Positions 11,805-24,400 of a stretch of 64,000 nucleotides of DNA are shown piece after piece. Every line of letters starts with the position of its first letter. Positions within the stretch are counted from its first letter, which is position 1. Location of the stretch: the NCBI GenBank assembly GCA_000827265.1, contig KN834757.1:1030537-1094536 (forward strand). Direction: 5' to 3'. Position numbers and translations under genes: made by a program. The notes beneath the pieces were generated by a model, which did no database searches, had not been told where the DNA came from, and was given only the letters and a program-made list of their open reading frames with translations. This DNA is from Collybiopsis luxurians FD-317 M1. Lineage: Eukaryota > Basidiomycota > Agaricomycetes > Agaricales > Omphalotaceae.

Positions 11805-13252
11805 GAGTGAAAGAAGAAGCTGAAATCAGCCCGCAGAAGGCCTAATGGCGCGAGATAGTCAGAACGAAAGAAGTTGTGGTACGGCGGCCCCAGCACAAGA
11901 CTTTGATTCTTATAAAGGCTTGATATCTGGAAGCGCTCGAGTGTCATTTTCGGGATAGATTGTTAAGTGCATCACATTCTCCACGCAGTGCATGGCTCGG
12001 AAGACCAAACCTGTATTTGATGCCGTTATCTTGTACCTAGAGTATCTAGGAGAGACACTACCCAAATTCAAGACAAAGGCCTGGTAAGGCGCGTACTTTG
12101 GGGTATAACAGATTGAGATAAAAAAAGGTCAAGCCGTACCAGCGTCGGTGCTAAAACATTACTCAGTAACTTACTACAATCAACGACTAGTTCAAACCTA
12201 CTTCATTCCAAACAGCGAGAACAGCGCCCATTACGATTCTATATATATACTTCCAGGTTACGCTGACGAGTGGCAGTTGATATATGCTGTTGTAGACGTG
12301 TCCAACAATAAATCTGGAAGTCTGGAGATTGAACCATAGCGATCTCGTCGGGACTGCCGTGATCGCCTACCTCCGAGTGTGGAATCGCTTCCTCATCTGC
12401 CATTCTCTATTCGGGAACCTTTGTAGTCGAATACCACATGATAGACCCAGAATTAGCCACAGGTACGCAAAAGCCTGGTGGGTTCCTGCTTTTCCTAAAG
12501 GCCACAGCATTAAAGAAGACGAACAATTTTAGCGCGCGCCTATAGGGCATACTCAAGGCAGGACAAGTCAAAATGTCAATTCAAGCACTGAAGGCCAGCT
12601 AAAGGCAGGACATATCAAAATGTCAATTTCAGTTGCGGTCTTCTTCATGCTGAAGTTCTGAATGCCTGAAGCTAACACAGCATTCAATAATGAAAGTTCT
12701 CGCCAGTAGCCAGGTATTAACACTAGAAGGCACCAACTTGTCTGCTCAGTGACCTCCGAGTCTAGCATCTGCCAATAACTTGTTTCTCCATCCTGTCACT
12801 TCCTCTTGCTATTCTAGAGCCCACGGATATTTTACATTACATAGCAGCATCCTTTATCCTCCTCTCATAGTGGACTTACAGCCTCATGTCGCACTCCTCC
12901 CGGCTCTCTCCAGTGCTCTATCTCTGAAAATATCTACAGTGGAAAGAGATTTCCGGAGATACAATTAACTCTTCGTGCTCCACAAATCTGTCCCTTTTGA
13001 GCATTTGGAAAGTATATTACTCAACACTGGAGCTTCCTCAATCATCTCATCTGCCAGAATCTTTCTTGCCACAACAGCCTGTTATCAATGATACAATATA
13101 TTATCTTCTTTACCCATCAAGTTTATGCTTTTGAAATTAACCTTTCAGATAGTTACCGTGTTTATGCGTAACTCATCTACCGAGCCGCGACGGGATCTGA
13201 CCTCCTTGGAGTTCTCTCATATAATTGTCGAAGGGGAGATCCAGGCTGCAAC
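11805..13252. other. Gene-poor stretch
   Basis: About 1.4 kb without a supportable gene. It holds the promoter side of the leftward membrane-protein gene, a short direct repeat (12555-12628) and AT-rich sequence. Its right end, from about 13020, resembles sequence upstream of the paralogous gene at 16235, so it belongs to the duplicated unit. Confidence 0.45.
12555..12628. repeat. 27-bp direct repeat, two copies
   Basis: The word AAGGCAGGACAAGTCAAAAT with its extension TGTCAATT (12555-12581) recurs at 12602-12628 with two mismatches (AG replaced by TA). The copies start 47 bp apart. No flanking element was recognised. Confidence 0.7.
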
Positions 13253-14392
13253 ATGTCTAGCAATTCTTCAGGCTGTCCGAGTATTCCAACCTCACAAGTT
13301 CTCGTCGATGACACTGACTCCCGTGTCGTCTACTCTGGTTCATGGGTTAAAGAAGGCCTAGCGGGTATTGAGTGTCGAGGAACCACACATGGCTCTAGTA
13401 ACGGAACGGCTGAATTCACTTTCAATGGTACGCAGTTCTCTGCCACTGCTGTCTTTGGTGGTCCTGATGTTGTACATCTATAGGAGTCGCTATACAAGTA
13501 TATGGTACTATTGGTTCGAAGAATGGGTCCAACACAACATCATCATATCAAGTGGATGACTTACCTAGTTACACTCTCAATTTCAAAGGGGATGGCACGA
13601 CGCATCACCACCTTCGATTTTATTCATCGCCGACGCTAGAATCCGGATCCCATAAGCTGGCCATCAGTGTCCCAGCAAGAAAGGGCAATGAAATCTTTCT
13701 GGATTATATTATCTATAATTCGAGCTTGCCATCTAGTACAAATGTATCTCCGAGTCCAAGCACTCCTTCCGGATCCGCCTCTGTGATAACTGGGAATACA
13801 GCTTCAAAGACACCTCAGGCATTGACAAATAATATCAGGAGTACAGTGGCATCTGCCTCGAAGAATACCACCACGTTGTTTGCACCGAGTCATGGCTCCT
13901 TCGCGAGTCTTACTACATCTTCCCTCGCTGTCCCTTCGTCACCTTCATCTTCAACTATACTGTCGTCACCTACTGCTATAAACAGCAGATCTAAACCCGC
14001 CTCTCATTCTATTGGTACCATAGTAGGCGGAGTGGTCGGTGGCATCATGGGCCTTGCTCTTGTGATTCTCGCAATGCGCAAATACGTCCGTTGGGTCGCC
14101 AGAATCACTGAACGTAGCAGTGAGTCTAAAAGGTTTCTATTCATACGCTCACAGACAGAATATGCATTCCTTTTTCACATTTTCAGAAATTCAACCCTTC
14201 CCTCTTGCTTCCCCAACCTCTCCAGAAATTTTGACCGAGAATTTGCCGTTCGTAGACACAGGCGCTGCTGCCGATAAGAAAGCGATGTCTTCCGCAGAGC
14301 CGTGCACAAAAATGCCGCGTCCACGTAAATTGCTCCTCGAACCGATTCTATCAGCAATGAGGGATATTCCTCCGCCATATGACGCAGTCTGA
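13253..14392 (+). CDS. Ser/Thr-rich single-pass membrane protein, paralogue A
   Basis: Agaricomycete-type cell-surface protein of unknown function. Three exons: 13253-13427, 13484-14119 and 14187-14392. Residues about 1-150 form a beta-rich globular domain (DDTDSRVVYSGSWV, ATT-type HGSSNG, GVAIQVYGT, YQVDDLPSYTL, SGSHKLAISV, FLDYIIYN), resembling a galactose-binding-like fold. A long Ser/Thr/Pro-rich, probably O-glycosylated linker follows. Then comes one membrane helix (IGTIVGGVVGGIMGLALVIL), a basic stop-transfer sequence and a cytoplasmic tail ending PPPYDAV. There is no cleavable N-terminal signal peptide. Membrane insertion would therefore use the single internal helix, or a leading exon is missing. 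It is the sister of the gene at 16235 with the same intron positions. Confidence 0.82.
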
Positions 14393-16234
14393 GGCCAGGA
14401 ATAATCTCAAGTACACGGTCAGTGAATCTGAAACAGTCTGCTTGAAAATAAAAAATTATTTTCTTTCCCATATACCCTCACAGTGCGTATGTTCAATTTC
14501 TAACTTACCTTGACCTGATCCTTTGGTTTCTTTCGCAGACCCTTTGATTACATTCTCTGTCAAAATTGCTCTCCGTCAGCCTTGGTCTAGCGATGATTCA
14601 GCCGTCTTTTCTTTTACCTTTATGTTATCTACTTATATATGCATAGAAATATTGCTGTCCATCGAAAACTATGACTTCGAAAAGCAGCTGGATATCTAGA
14701 GAACATTTACGGATCAGGTTTGTATCCAAAATTGGCGTTCATTCTTGCTAAGCAATGGCAGTAGTGGAACCAACGAAAATCTAAACTTGGCGTAATAAAG
14801 TTCGCTTTGACCTGCTGTAATCCTTGCGCGTATGTCCACTCCCGTTAATATCCAGATTTAGGTGTGATTTGAATTGCGATACGCGGGCATTTTGGCCGAG
14901 TTTTACTGGGTGCTGACACGCTGAATAGAGTATTGAAACAGCTGGAGGCTTAAAACTTATTCTCACTGCGACTACCACTAATTATATATGGGACCAGTGG
15001 TAATGAATGCAAGTTGACAAAAAATTGGCGTATATACTTGAGCAATCCAAGACAAGTCCAAGAGCAATCCGATTCCGAGTCCGAGTCGAGAAATGGTAGT
15101 GAGCGCTTACTTGGGTACCTTGAGCACTCACCCAACTTCCATCTGATGGTCTCCGTAACCTCCTTCTCCGTACCTCTTATAGAATGCAACCGTGTACGTA
15201 GTCAAAGTAGAAATATGTCTCAAGAGAAATAACAATCGATCTTGGCTGATTATTGCCGTTGCGAACCCATGCGTCGAATCTGACGTTCTAACGACCAGAG
15301 TATCACTTCTCGAAATACTAAACTGAACTGAAATGACAGCATCTTCTGATTAGATCGAATACAACGACCCCCTTCTTGCGGCACACGTTACAAGTCGACT
15401 CTCACTTCCCAGTAGTTCTTGTCAAGAGATTCGTATACTACATTTCTCAAGTTATCGCTGATGAAGAAGCAGTGGTAACGTTATCAAGCATTTGCGAGTT
15501 TTACGGTGGCACCTAACCCAACTTCATCAACTATTGCCGGTGTCAAATTGATGTCGCGATACATGACTGTCATGCTATTTTGTATGAACATTCTATGCTT
15601 TTGATTTGAAACTGTAGAAACACTACCTATATATCACGATTTATTAAAATAGCTCACAGGTAGATACTTAACAAGCCACTGCATTACCTACAGACACTTC
15701 ACGTCAACAGCGCTCTAGTGAAACGGACCGCTCTTCCGGCGGCTGTACCCCCTCCAAATAACTTCATTTCGTACTCCCTGGTACTACAACCCTCGTACCT
15801 CCTGCGTCAACTGGATCATCGTTTCCGTCAAGATTCTTGCCTGCCGTAGCATTGAGTTATGCTCCTCTCAGAGATAGTCTGATGCAACGCTTTGATGATC
15901 AAAGGACGTCGTCTGGGAACGCTAAATTTACGACCTCTTGCCTTGAAACTCCTTGTGCAGGGAGATAGTTCAGTTCGGTCGAAATGTGCATAACTCGGCC
16001 TCGCCGCTTCCTCGGCATCCTTCTTGCACAAAGCCTAGCTTTGACAGTAAATATGATTCGATGACTATCATCGAACACCTTATTTACCTGCGAAGCTTTG
16101 AAAGGCGTACCAAAAACACATCTGAAACTTCAACGACAATCCAGCATCTGCCGAACTGCGATGGGACCTAACTGCGCCTGACTTCTTCAAAACTTCTCCC
16201 ATATAATTGTCGAAAGGGAGATACAGGCTGCAAT
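14393..16234. other. Spacer between the two paralogues, part of the duplicated unit
   Basis: No gene seen. The first part (about 14440-14850) matches, with divergence, the sequence downstream of the second paralogue (about 17535-18090). The last part (about 15830-16234) resembles the sequence before the first paralogue. This shows that the duplication included 5' and 3' flanks. Confidence 0.55.
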
Positions 16235-17506
16235 ATGTCTAACTCTTCAGGCTGTCCGAGTGTCCCAACCTCACAGATCCTCATCGATGACAGAAATCCC
16301 CGTATCATCTACTCTGGCGCGTGGGTTCAAGACCCTGGCAGACCAGGAATGGAATGTCAGGCAACTACGCACGGCTCTGGTTTGAACAATGGCTCTGCCA
16401 TGGCTGCATTCACTTTTAATGGTATGGTCTGGGCCACTGTTGTCCTTGCTGATCTTAATCTTGTCTGTTTGTAGGAGTCGGCATACAAGTATTTGGTACC
16501 GTTGGCGTGAACGATGGGTCTCCGGTATCGTCATATCAAGTGGATGATTTACCGAGTTACACTCTCGATTTCCAAGCGAACGGCCAGATGAACTTTCAGT
16601 ATCAGTTTTATTCTTCGCCACCGCTGGATACCGGACCTCACACGCTCGTTATCAATGTCCCAGGAAAAGAGGGCTCTCAACTTTTTTTGGATTACATTAT
16701 ATATAATTTGAGCGCGAGTGTAACTAGTACAGTTGTGCCTTCGAGCACTACTTCCACGACTGGTAGTACAGCATCAGCTACACTTCAGGTTGATATTAGT
16801 ACAACGTCGACGTCGACGACTAGTACAGCAGCCTTCACCTCGGATAATAGAACAACATCACCGATAACGAGTCATGGCTCCTCCACGAGTCACGCAACAT
16901 CTTCCCTCACTGTCGTTTCATCGTCTTCATCTTCAACTACACTGTCTTTACCTGCTGCTGCTGCTAGTGGACCATCATCTGCTTCTCATTCTTCTCCTGT
17001 CGGCGCCGTGGTAGGCGGAACGGTCGGTGGTATCATTGGCCTTGCTCTTGGGATCTTTGTAACTTGTTTCGTGATGCGCAAACACCGCCGCAGGGTCGCT
17101 GAACTCACTAATCGTAACAGTAAGTTTAGAAATTATTTATTTAAAATGAGACATGCATTCTTCTTGGACATCCTTAGAAATTCGGTCCTTTTCTCTTGCT
17201 CCCTCGATCTCGTCGGCACTTCTTTCCGCTAGGGATATGCCTCCAGCTACAAGTTCCGCTTCAGCTGAAAATGGTTTTGGAAATATTGCTCAAAAATTGC
17301 CGCCCGCAGAGTTAGGAGGTGCCGCCGATGATCAAGCGATACCTTCCACAGAGCCACCCCCAGATATACAGCCCCCACGAAGATTATCCCTCGAACCTAT
17401 TCACCATACTGATGCCGGTATACGCTTGCATCCCGAATCGATTTCAGCAGCTGATGTTAGGATCGAATATCCTCCTCCATACTCCTCCCTCTCAAGCCAG
17501 GTCTGA
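16235..17506 (+). CDS. Ser/Thr-rich single-pass membrane protein, paralogue B
   Basis: Tandem sister of the gene at 13253. Exons 16235-16421, 16475-17119 and 17178-17506 have introns at the same places and phases. The globular domain repeats the same landmarks (DDRNPRIIYSGAWV, GVGIQVFGTVG, YQVDDLPSYTLDF, LFLDYIIYN). The linker is richer in Ser/Thr, and the membrane helix (VVGGTVGGIIGLALGIFVTC) is followed by MRKHRRR. The cytoplasmic tail is longer than in A but keeps the RRLSLEPI segment and an ending with YPPPYSS. The PPPY motif in both tails could bind WW domains (for example of a Rsp5-type ubiquitin ligase); that is inference. No signal peptide is seen. Function unknown. Confidence 0.82.
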
Positions 17507-18357
17507 TCAATGAATACCGAAAGAGTCGGCTCGAAGACAGAATGTTCTTTTCTTTCCCGTATATCCTCGCTGTCATTTCCCGTGCGTATGACTCAGACTT
17601 CGTACTTCGTTCTCATTGATTTCTTTGGCAGATCCCGCAACTGTATTCGTATTTGCAGTCAAAGCTCTGACTTCCTTGGTCGAGCGATGACTTGCTTGTT
17701 CTCTCTATCAAATGTACACGTCGTATTCTAACTTCTGATGACCCATTGTTCTGACCTTGCTGACCTCTTGATATAGTAGGTCTATTTAAACTTTCAGTAA
17801 CCTCGATGGCTCATCACATTTTCATTCATTTGCTCCGTCTACGCATAGGAAGAAGCTGTTTGAGCTTGAGACCTGACAGCATTTGTCGATAACTATATTT
17901 TCATTCATTTAGTAATAATAACTATACACATATATACGGCGCCGCCGGAAATTCCAGCAGTGTTTATGTATGTGTCACTCACAGTATTTTCTTCCTGGTA
18001 AGATTCTCTCCGCAGAATCAATTGGAATGTATTTGGTATATACTCGAGTAGTAAAGGCAGATTTGACTTGCCATAATTTTTGCGCGTATGCTCGTAGCAG
18101 TCCTTGGGGCGCACCGTTATCGGTTTCAGAGGCATTCGAAAAATGAGAAGCTGGGTTTACATGTACAGCTGACTCTTGTGACCTAAGGTCGCGTTCGGAG
18201 TTCGCGAGTGCGAATCTGAAGAGCCGTCACCAAGGCGTCAATCCTACCCATCAAAATGAGAGGCAAGGTCGGCTGAGTTGAAATTTCTTGCAGCGGTGCT
18301 TCTGCTCGTTTTTAACCTGATCATCATTTACCTCTTACCCCAACTTCGAGCTCAGGA
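17507..18357. other. 3' flank of paralogue B
   Basis: No gene. Contains the duplicated 3' blocks described for the tandem repeat, then AT-rich sequence and the presumed promoter of the TPR gene. Confidence 0.45.
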
Positions 18358-19146
18358 ATGTCTACCAATATCGTAGAACAGCTGAAGAGAGAAGGAGACT
18401 ATTTTTTCCGATTGAGCGATTACAAAAATGGGTCGAAAAATTTCACCAAAGCGCTCAAAATTGGTGGGGACAGTACCATGCTCTATCTGAATCGTTCTGC
18501 CTGTAGGAGTAAACTTGGCCAGTATGTAGTAGTCAGTTTCGGTTACATTTCATTGTTTTACTTATCTGGTCGTGTATACACGGACTCGCTGCATCCGACG
18601 GAAGAAGAGTACGTTAAAAAGCCCACTCAAGGCGGCTAGACCTCCTGCTTGATTGCCAATCTGTTTAGGCTGTCGCACTCCATCCGGGTTTTAACATCAA
18701 TGCATTGGCCCAGCGAGTGGCTGCACGGGTATGAAATCTATCCGTTGATCGTTGACCAGTTATTGATATCTGTTCAGCGAAAAGCTCGAGGTATGCCGGT
18801 CACTGAAGTAAAGGAACGCATGAGATATGCATTGGAGCGGTCCGGGCTCAACTTGTCCGCGTTTGCGCTTTCAGCCCCATCACTTCACAAATTTTGCCAG
18901 AACTCGGATTCCAAATGTAAGATACTTCTGAAAGCCATAGTGTTTGCTTTCTTGCTTTTGATGAGTGTTATGTGCTCGTTCATCGAAGTTGCCGCTGTTC
19001 GCCTTTGCAGTGTCTGGATGATGAACTTGGCTTTTCGTGTTTTCCTCGATCTTCCCTACGGTTATGTTGGCCCCCAAAGACCCGCCCTAGTGTACATATT
19101 TGATCTGCAGGAAATTACAAGGAGTTTGGAGATGCTTATATTATAA
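18358..19146 (+). CDS. TPR-repeat protein, possibly degenerate
   Basis: The first exon (from 18358, ending at a GTATGT donor near 18520) encodes a clear tetratricopeptide start: EGDYFFRLSDYKNGSKNFTKAL and LYLNRSACRSKLGQ. This is the usual first repeats of mushroom TPR co-chaperone-like proteins. A later exon (about 18669-18728) reads AVALHPGFNINALAQRVAAR in the matching TPR register. It joins in phase to KARGMPVTEVKERMRYALERSG after the intron ending near 18778. The bridge between the first and later exons is not obvious, and the C-terminal part turns hydrophobic and unfamiliar. The gene is therefore either mis-spliced here or decaying. It sits directly before a tRNA-Ser gene. Confidence 0.4.
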
Positions 19147-19181
19147 TAATATATATTATCTTAAGCCCATTTTACGGTATG

Positions 19182-19273
19182 GTCACTTTGCCGGAGTGGT
19201 TAACGGGATCGCCTGCTAATCTTAGCCAAGCGGTTGGGCTTTGCCCGCGTGTGTTCGAATCGCACAGGTGACG
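19182..19273 (+). tRNA. tRNA-Ser(GCU), 10-nt intron, copy 2
   Basis: Same cloverleaf, long variable arm and GCT anticodon as the copy at 7395, with an identical mature sequence. Its intron, ATCTTAGCCA, differs from copy 1 only in the last base, so copies 1 and 2 form one intron lineage. Confidence 0.93.
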
Positions 19274-19603
19274 ATTAATATTACGTCCCAATGGTCCGTA
19301 ATATTTTTCTTTCAATTTTCTGTTCTACCGGACGACTACCGGAAGCAACACAAATCACACTTACGACGAACATCTGATATGATTCTCGGTCGCAATAGCA
19401 GTTTTTGCAATATGATACATTTATACACTACGCTATGATATATTCGTACTCATCGTGAATCGTCTTAGCATGCCGTCCACAATAAATCCTCGCACAACCT
19501 GAACAATCCCCAAAGGGCCAGAATTATATAATACAGCCAGTTATCCCATTTGGAGAACCTGCGGTATCGCACCCTGTAAAATAATGATGACTGAATCACG
19601 TCT

Positions 19604-21287
19604 TCAATTCTTGTGCAGAATTTGTTCTTCCTCCTCCAATTCAATCTTCAAGCTCGGTCCTCCGCCCTTAAATGCATCATCTTCTCTCTCCGCTGTCTCC
19701 ACCTTGACCTCTTGCTCTTCCGTCACGATCAACTCTCCGGAGACTGTCTTCGTCTTTGCCTTGGTTATGACGGCCTTTCCTTTCCGAGGTGAGCTCTGGG
19801 ATAATTGCACACTTGGACATAGCCCCTTGATGGTACTCAGTGAGCATTCATTACACTTGGGCCGAACGGGAGTGCAGATCATCTGTTAAAAAGAGTTGAG
19901 CACAAGCCATTTGGTACTGCGAGAGTAGAATGAAGAAGAAATAAGTAGTAAAGAAGTATAAATGGAACTTCGGGGAGATGACGAAACAACGAAAATAATT
20001 CAAGCTACGTTCGAAAAACGAATCTAGAAGCTTGAAGTGGCATACCTGTCCGAATCCAACCAACATATGGTTAATTTTTGGATGCAGTTCGTGAGGAAGC
20101 CATGATTCAAGATTGATTCTAAATATCGAAAGATTCATACAGATGAATGGAAAGAAAATCAGAGGCCGACCTGGTCTCTTCTGGCGTCTTTGTTGGCGGT
20201 TTATGCCACCCCAGTCTATTCGTAATCCGATGAACGTGTACATCCACACCAATCCCTAGATTCCTAAGTTTAAACAATTATAAGAGAATGAATTGGTAAG
20301 AGAATGACGACTTACAAACCCCACCCACTCTGTAGCAATAAATACCCCATTTTCTTGCCCACACCTTTGAATTCTAGCAGTTCCTCGATTGTCTTCGGGA
20401 CATCACCGTCGTATGAATCCCGGCATCTGATTGCAGCAGCCTGGATATACTCGGTCTTACGACGCCAAAAGCCTACTTTGTTGATAGATTCTTCAACCAG
20501 AGAATGAGGCGCGGAAGCCAAAGAGGAAGCGGATAGAGACCCGCCGAGGGATGTTCGTAGATTTGTAATAGCTGCGTGCGTTACGTGATCTTTGGTTTGG
20601 GAAGAAAGCATGAGGGATATTAAGATGGAGAATCGTTTGTTCTGAAGAAAGTCGGTTGAAAGTTGCGACGCAAGCAAGAATACACGAGCATACCTTATCT
20701 TCACCCTCTAGACCCTCGCCCTCACCAGCAATATCGCACCCCATAGTGTCGACTGGTGCGGAAGTGGCTACACCATCAAGGGTGTATCGCATTTCGTGGA
20801 TGAGATCGTATGCCTGACGCCAGTTTGACGGCGCAAAATGCGGGTGGTCAGGGACCTTGCGTTTCCGGGGCGACTTCGTCTTGAAGTGGGGTAATTGCTT
20901 TTGCGCGACCAAATCGTCAAATTCACTAGCCTGCTCTTCGTCGGTTTCTATCTTGACGCGCTTTGCTGGACGCGAGTCAGCTTCTTCTGATTCTTCGTCC
21001 TCAGACACCACTTCTGAGCGTTTACTCTTTTCAACATTGCGTTCGATGCGAGATTTGTGAGCCTCCTGGTCATCCGAGACATTCGGTACATTTTTGGATT
21101 CGTCAAGCTCGTATAGCGTTACGGCGGCAGTGTGCACGCTTTCCCGTGCTTTAAGCCCCGAGCTATGGCTAGCACCCAGACGGACGTTGGATGAAGAACG
21201 GGTTGAAGAACTTCGTAGTGTCCTTGTAGTCGGAATTGCGACTGCGGCTGCTTTTGGCCTCGAGCCTGTGGCGAGAGGTCCAGTCAT
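19604..21287 (-). CDS. NTH1: Endonuclease III homologue, base-excision repair glycosylase/AP lyase
   Basis: Removes oxidised pyrimidines from nuclear and mitochondrial DNA. The HhH-GPD fold is recognisable: [16 protein letters not shown] near the domain start, the helix-hairpin-helix [13 protein letters not shown] whose second Lys of GKK is the catalytic lysine position, and GVDVHVHRI with the catalytic Asp. The [4Fe-4S] loop reads [20 protein letters not shown], that is C-x6-C-x2-C-x8-C. The N-terminal region of about 190 residues is basic, then acidic and Ser-rich, with KRVK and RKRK stretches fit for nuclear import. The C-terminus is a lysine- then glutamate-rich tail. The start is placed at 21287 ([10 protein letters not shown]). 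An upstream in-frame ATG at 21395 would add 36 residues. Introns are short, and the exon joins (GFGQ to MICTPV) keep frame. Confidence 0.87.
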
Positions 21288-21435
21288 AACGACGCGTAGA
21301 AACCACGACTTAATTTTGTAGAGAAGAGTGTAGGCGTCTATTTTAACCACCCGAATCTCCTGTGCCCAATCAACACCGAATCCAAAGATTATCATTAGGT
21401 AGACTCTACGCGTACATATATATTATACATTATTG

Positions 21436-24400
21436 TTACTTAAAATCATCCAAGATGTCCGCGTTCTTCTCAGCAAAATCTTTGCAAGCTTGGGCAAGCT
21501 CTGTTGCGTGGTGTTCTTCAGCTTCCCTTCGAACTACGAAAAGTGAGCGAGGATAGTCAGGAAAGAAAAATAAACTTACTCATATCGAGCGTTTCCGGTT
21601 GAATGAAGAGGTATTTCGTAGTTATAAACCAACCAAGTTTCTTCCTCAGTGCGGGCAGATCCCAACTATCAGCCACCGGCAGCATCTCTAACAAATTTTT
21701 CAGCAGTTCCATAGCCTGCTCTTCGTTGTCTGTGCGTTCAGCTTGAATATCACCAGTGTAAACGATATCTAATAGTCCGATTATGTTGAGTGAACGTCAA
21801 AACGCTTTCCAAACCAAGTTCGCTTACCAAGGAACGCACGGGCGCCAAAGTATGTACCCGGAAATTGTAACACTCGCTCCGTGGCCTCATTCCAACCGGT
21901 CAGTGCATCTTCTATGTGTGGAACATGGGCAGCAAGGTAGGCCGCGTGCGCTTTAAGCCGCAAACGATTCGGAGATTCATCTTCTTCGAGATGCTCAGGA
22001 TCCGGCCGCAATTCAATATCCAACAGCTTGCCGCTGGCTCGCAGTCTTTCGAAATCCTCGTCTCCAAATACCGCCTCGTCTTCATATGTAACATCCACCC
22101 GTTTACGAGCCCCAGTCGCAAGTAGCAAATCCTTGAAGGCGTGCAAAAATGGCTGAATTGTATAAAATCTCCCTGAATCATACGCAAGATTGAGGACGAG
22201 CTGACTGGCCGAGCGCCACTCCCAAGGTTCAAGAGGATCATCGATATCGGCAACATTCAAGAAAATGGGCTCGTTTTGGTGCCCTCTCAAAACGGTTTCC
22301 GCAGCGGATCGATTATCCTGGAGCCAATCATACGTCGCGTTAAGGTGGCATATAAGGCTTGGGTCGTGAGCATGGTCTCTAGAAACCTGAATTGCGAGGA
22401 CTCTGAGATGAGCGACCTAGAAAGGAGCTAAAATCAACCCAAGACATTAGACACCTGTGAGAATGAACACTCACAACATCCTCTGCTGTAGGGACTCCAA
22501 TGTCGGGATAAACAGCGATGAGATTCTGTGCTGGTGGAATGTCGAATCTGCAACGTTGTGTCCAGGCGATAGACCAATATTTTTCTCGAAGTAGATCACG
22601 GGGGCGCACAACTGCAGGATATTGTTGAGCGAAATATGGACCTGGGTCATACGAGATGCCCGGTAGGCCAGCGGTGCCACGGGGAATGAAAGATATATCG
22701 TCGAGGATGATCCATGTGTCTCTGTCAGACATGATCTCGCGGGGTAGCTGGTTACTGTAGTGGTCATACACGATGGTTGCTCTTTCTCTGAGGAGAATCT
22801 CATCGAGTTGATCTCGAAGCAAATCTTGCTGGATTACCTGTGCGCACTGTAGAAAGACATCGATCGTCACACGGCGTTGAACATCTAGATTTTCCTGGAG
22901 ATCCTGGAAATCTGGATGAACAAACATGACTTGTTCGCTGTGATGAAACGCTGCTCTGAACAACGGTTGGGAGCTGCTAAAGAGTTCTTCAGGGGATCTC
23001 AGCACGAGACCGCCATCTGGCACCTTCAAACTAGTAGCCCTGCCATCGATGAGTTTCTCTACAAGATACTTGTAGTCGTCTATGTCGTCCTGAGAGAGAC
23101 AGTATGGTAGCGAAAGCATTGCGGAAAGGTCCGTGCGTGACGATGTTCGATTACGGTCGTCTTTCAGAGCAAACCATAAGCTCTCCAGCTCCCTCGAATG
23201 TTGAGCAACTGACTGCTCTGGGTCCAAGAACCGGCTAATTCTGGATAATATGATATCAGATGGAAGTTGTCGGAGCTCTTTCGCGCTTGACCGTTGAATA
23301 AGGCCATTTTTGGCGGCTTCCCATAATGGAAGTGTTGTGAGAAAGTCTAGATGGGTGGAATCTAAGTCACCCAAGCCGAACATCATTCTTTGTACAATCC
23401 AGCGAGCGAGCCAGTCTGCACTTTCTCCCTTCAAACGTGTAAACGGGTTTCTACAATTTTGAAACAAACACTGAAGGAGCTTTTTGAAGGAGAACTCCAA
23501 ACGTCTATCGTCGGAAGAGAGGATGGGATGTTCTCGAAGTATGAAGATATCGAGTTCATTCATCAAGGCTCGCAACTCTGGGACTTTGGGATCTGGAAGC
23601 ACCACACCAGAATGGCAACTTGCCAGGGAAACGAAAACTTGATCATCCTGGGTTGCGAATAGAGGATATTCGTACAAATGATCAAGCTTCAAGCCAAACG
23701 GAAGTCGGCTCGGCTTCAGGAATGTCTTCCAGAAAAGATTTATCCATGCGATAGTTTCGTCAGAATGACGAGCATTGCTGGATGGACGTCCGACGCAGCG
23801 CTGAATGAACGACAGGGCCGTCTGACTATCAGAATCTTGTACGCCATATGAAGGGGATGCAATCAGGAGCTGGGCAGTTTCTCGGGATATAAAATTCGAT
23901 AGGAATCGTGACTTTGGAAAGAGCCCGTCGGGAAAGCTCGAGACGGATTCGGAGAAATAGATTGGGTCCCCGTCGTTGAAGCGGCGTAGAATCAAGTCTT
24001 CCGTGACTAGAAGTGGGAGATTATATCCAGTTGTCAGCTTGGCTTCGAGGATGAAGCATAAAGTCGAATCGATCATGGAAATCAGTTTCATTAACTCCGT
24101 AGCTTCAGTAGCTTCAGTAGGTCGTCCCTCTAGTTGTTTAGTATGTGAATCCCGTCTGTGACTGAATAACTCGTACAACCGCTGTTCGACGTCGGCCTGT
24201 TTCAGGATATTGACTAGAGACTCTGCATCAAGTATGGAGAAGCCAGAGTCAGGCAGGTAAGAAGTAGCACTCCCCAGTGTCACAAAACGGGAAACTTTAA
24301 GGAAAGTGAGTAGTTCCCGTATGTGCACTGGTTCTTTGGAAGATACGAGGGCATCTTTGGGACATATCAACTCTCCAGTTACGGTAGGGAAGATTGCATA

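Larger units (their letters stand above)
13190..18130. repeat. Tandem segmental duplication of about 3 kb unit
   Basis: The two paralogous genes are in the same orientation, their start codons 2982 bp apart. Similarity goes beyond coding sequence. CATATAATTGTCGAA with GGGAGAT and CAGGCTGCAA precedes both ATGs. Downstream, TTTCTTTCCC, GTGCGTATG and GGTC(T/G)AGCGATGA blocks recur in order (14458-14600 and 17545-17690). So does a TTTGAC...TTGCGCGTATG block (near 14810 and 18065). Divergence is substantial, so the event is not recent. Confidence 0.75.
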
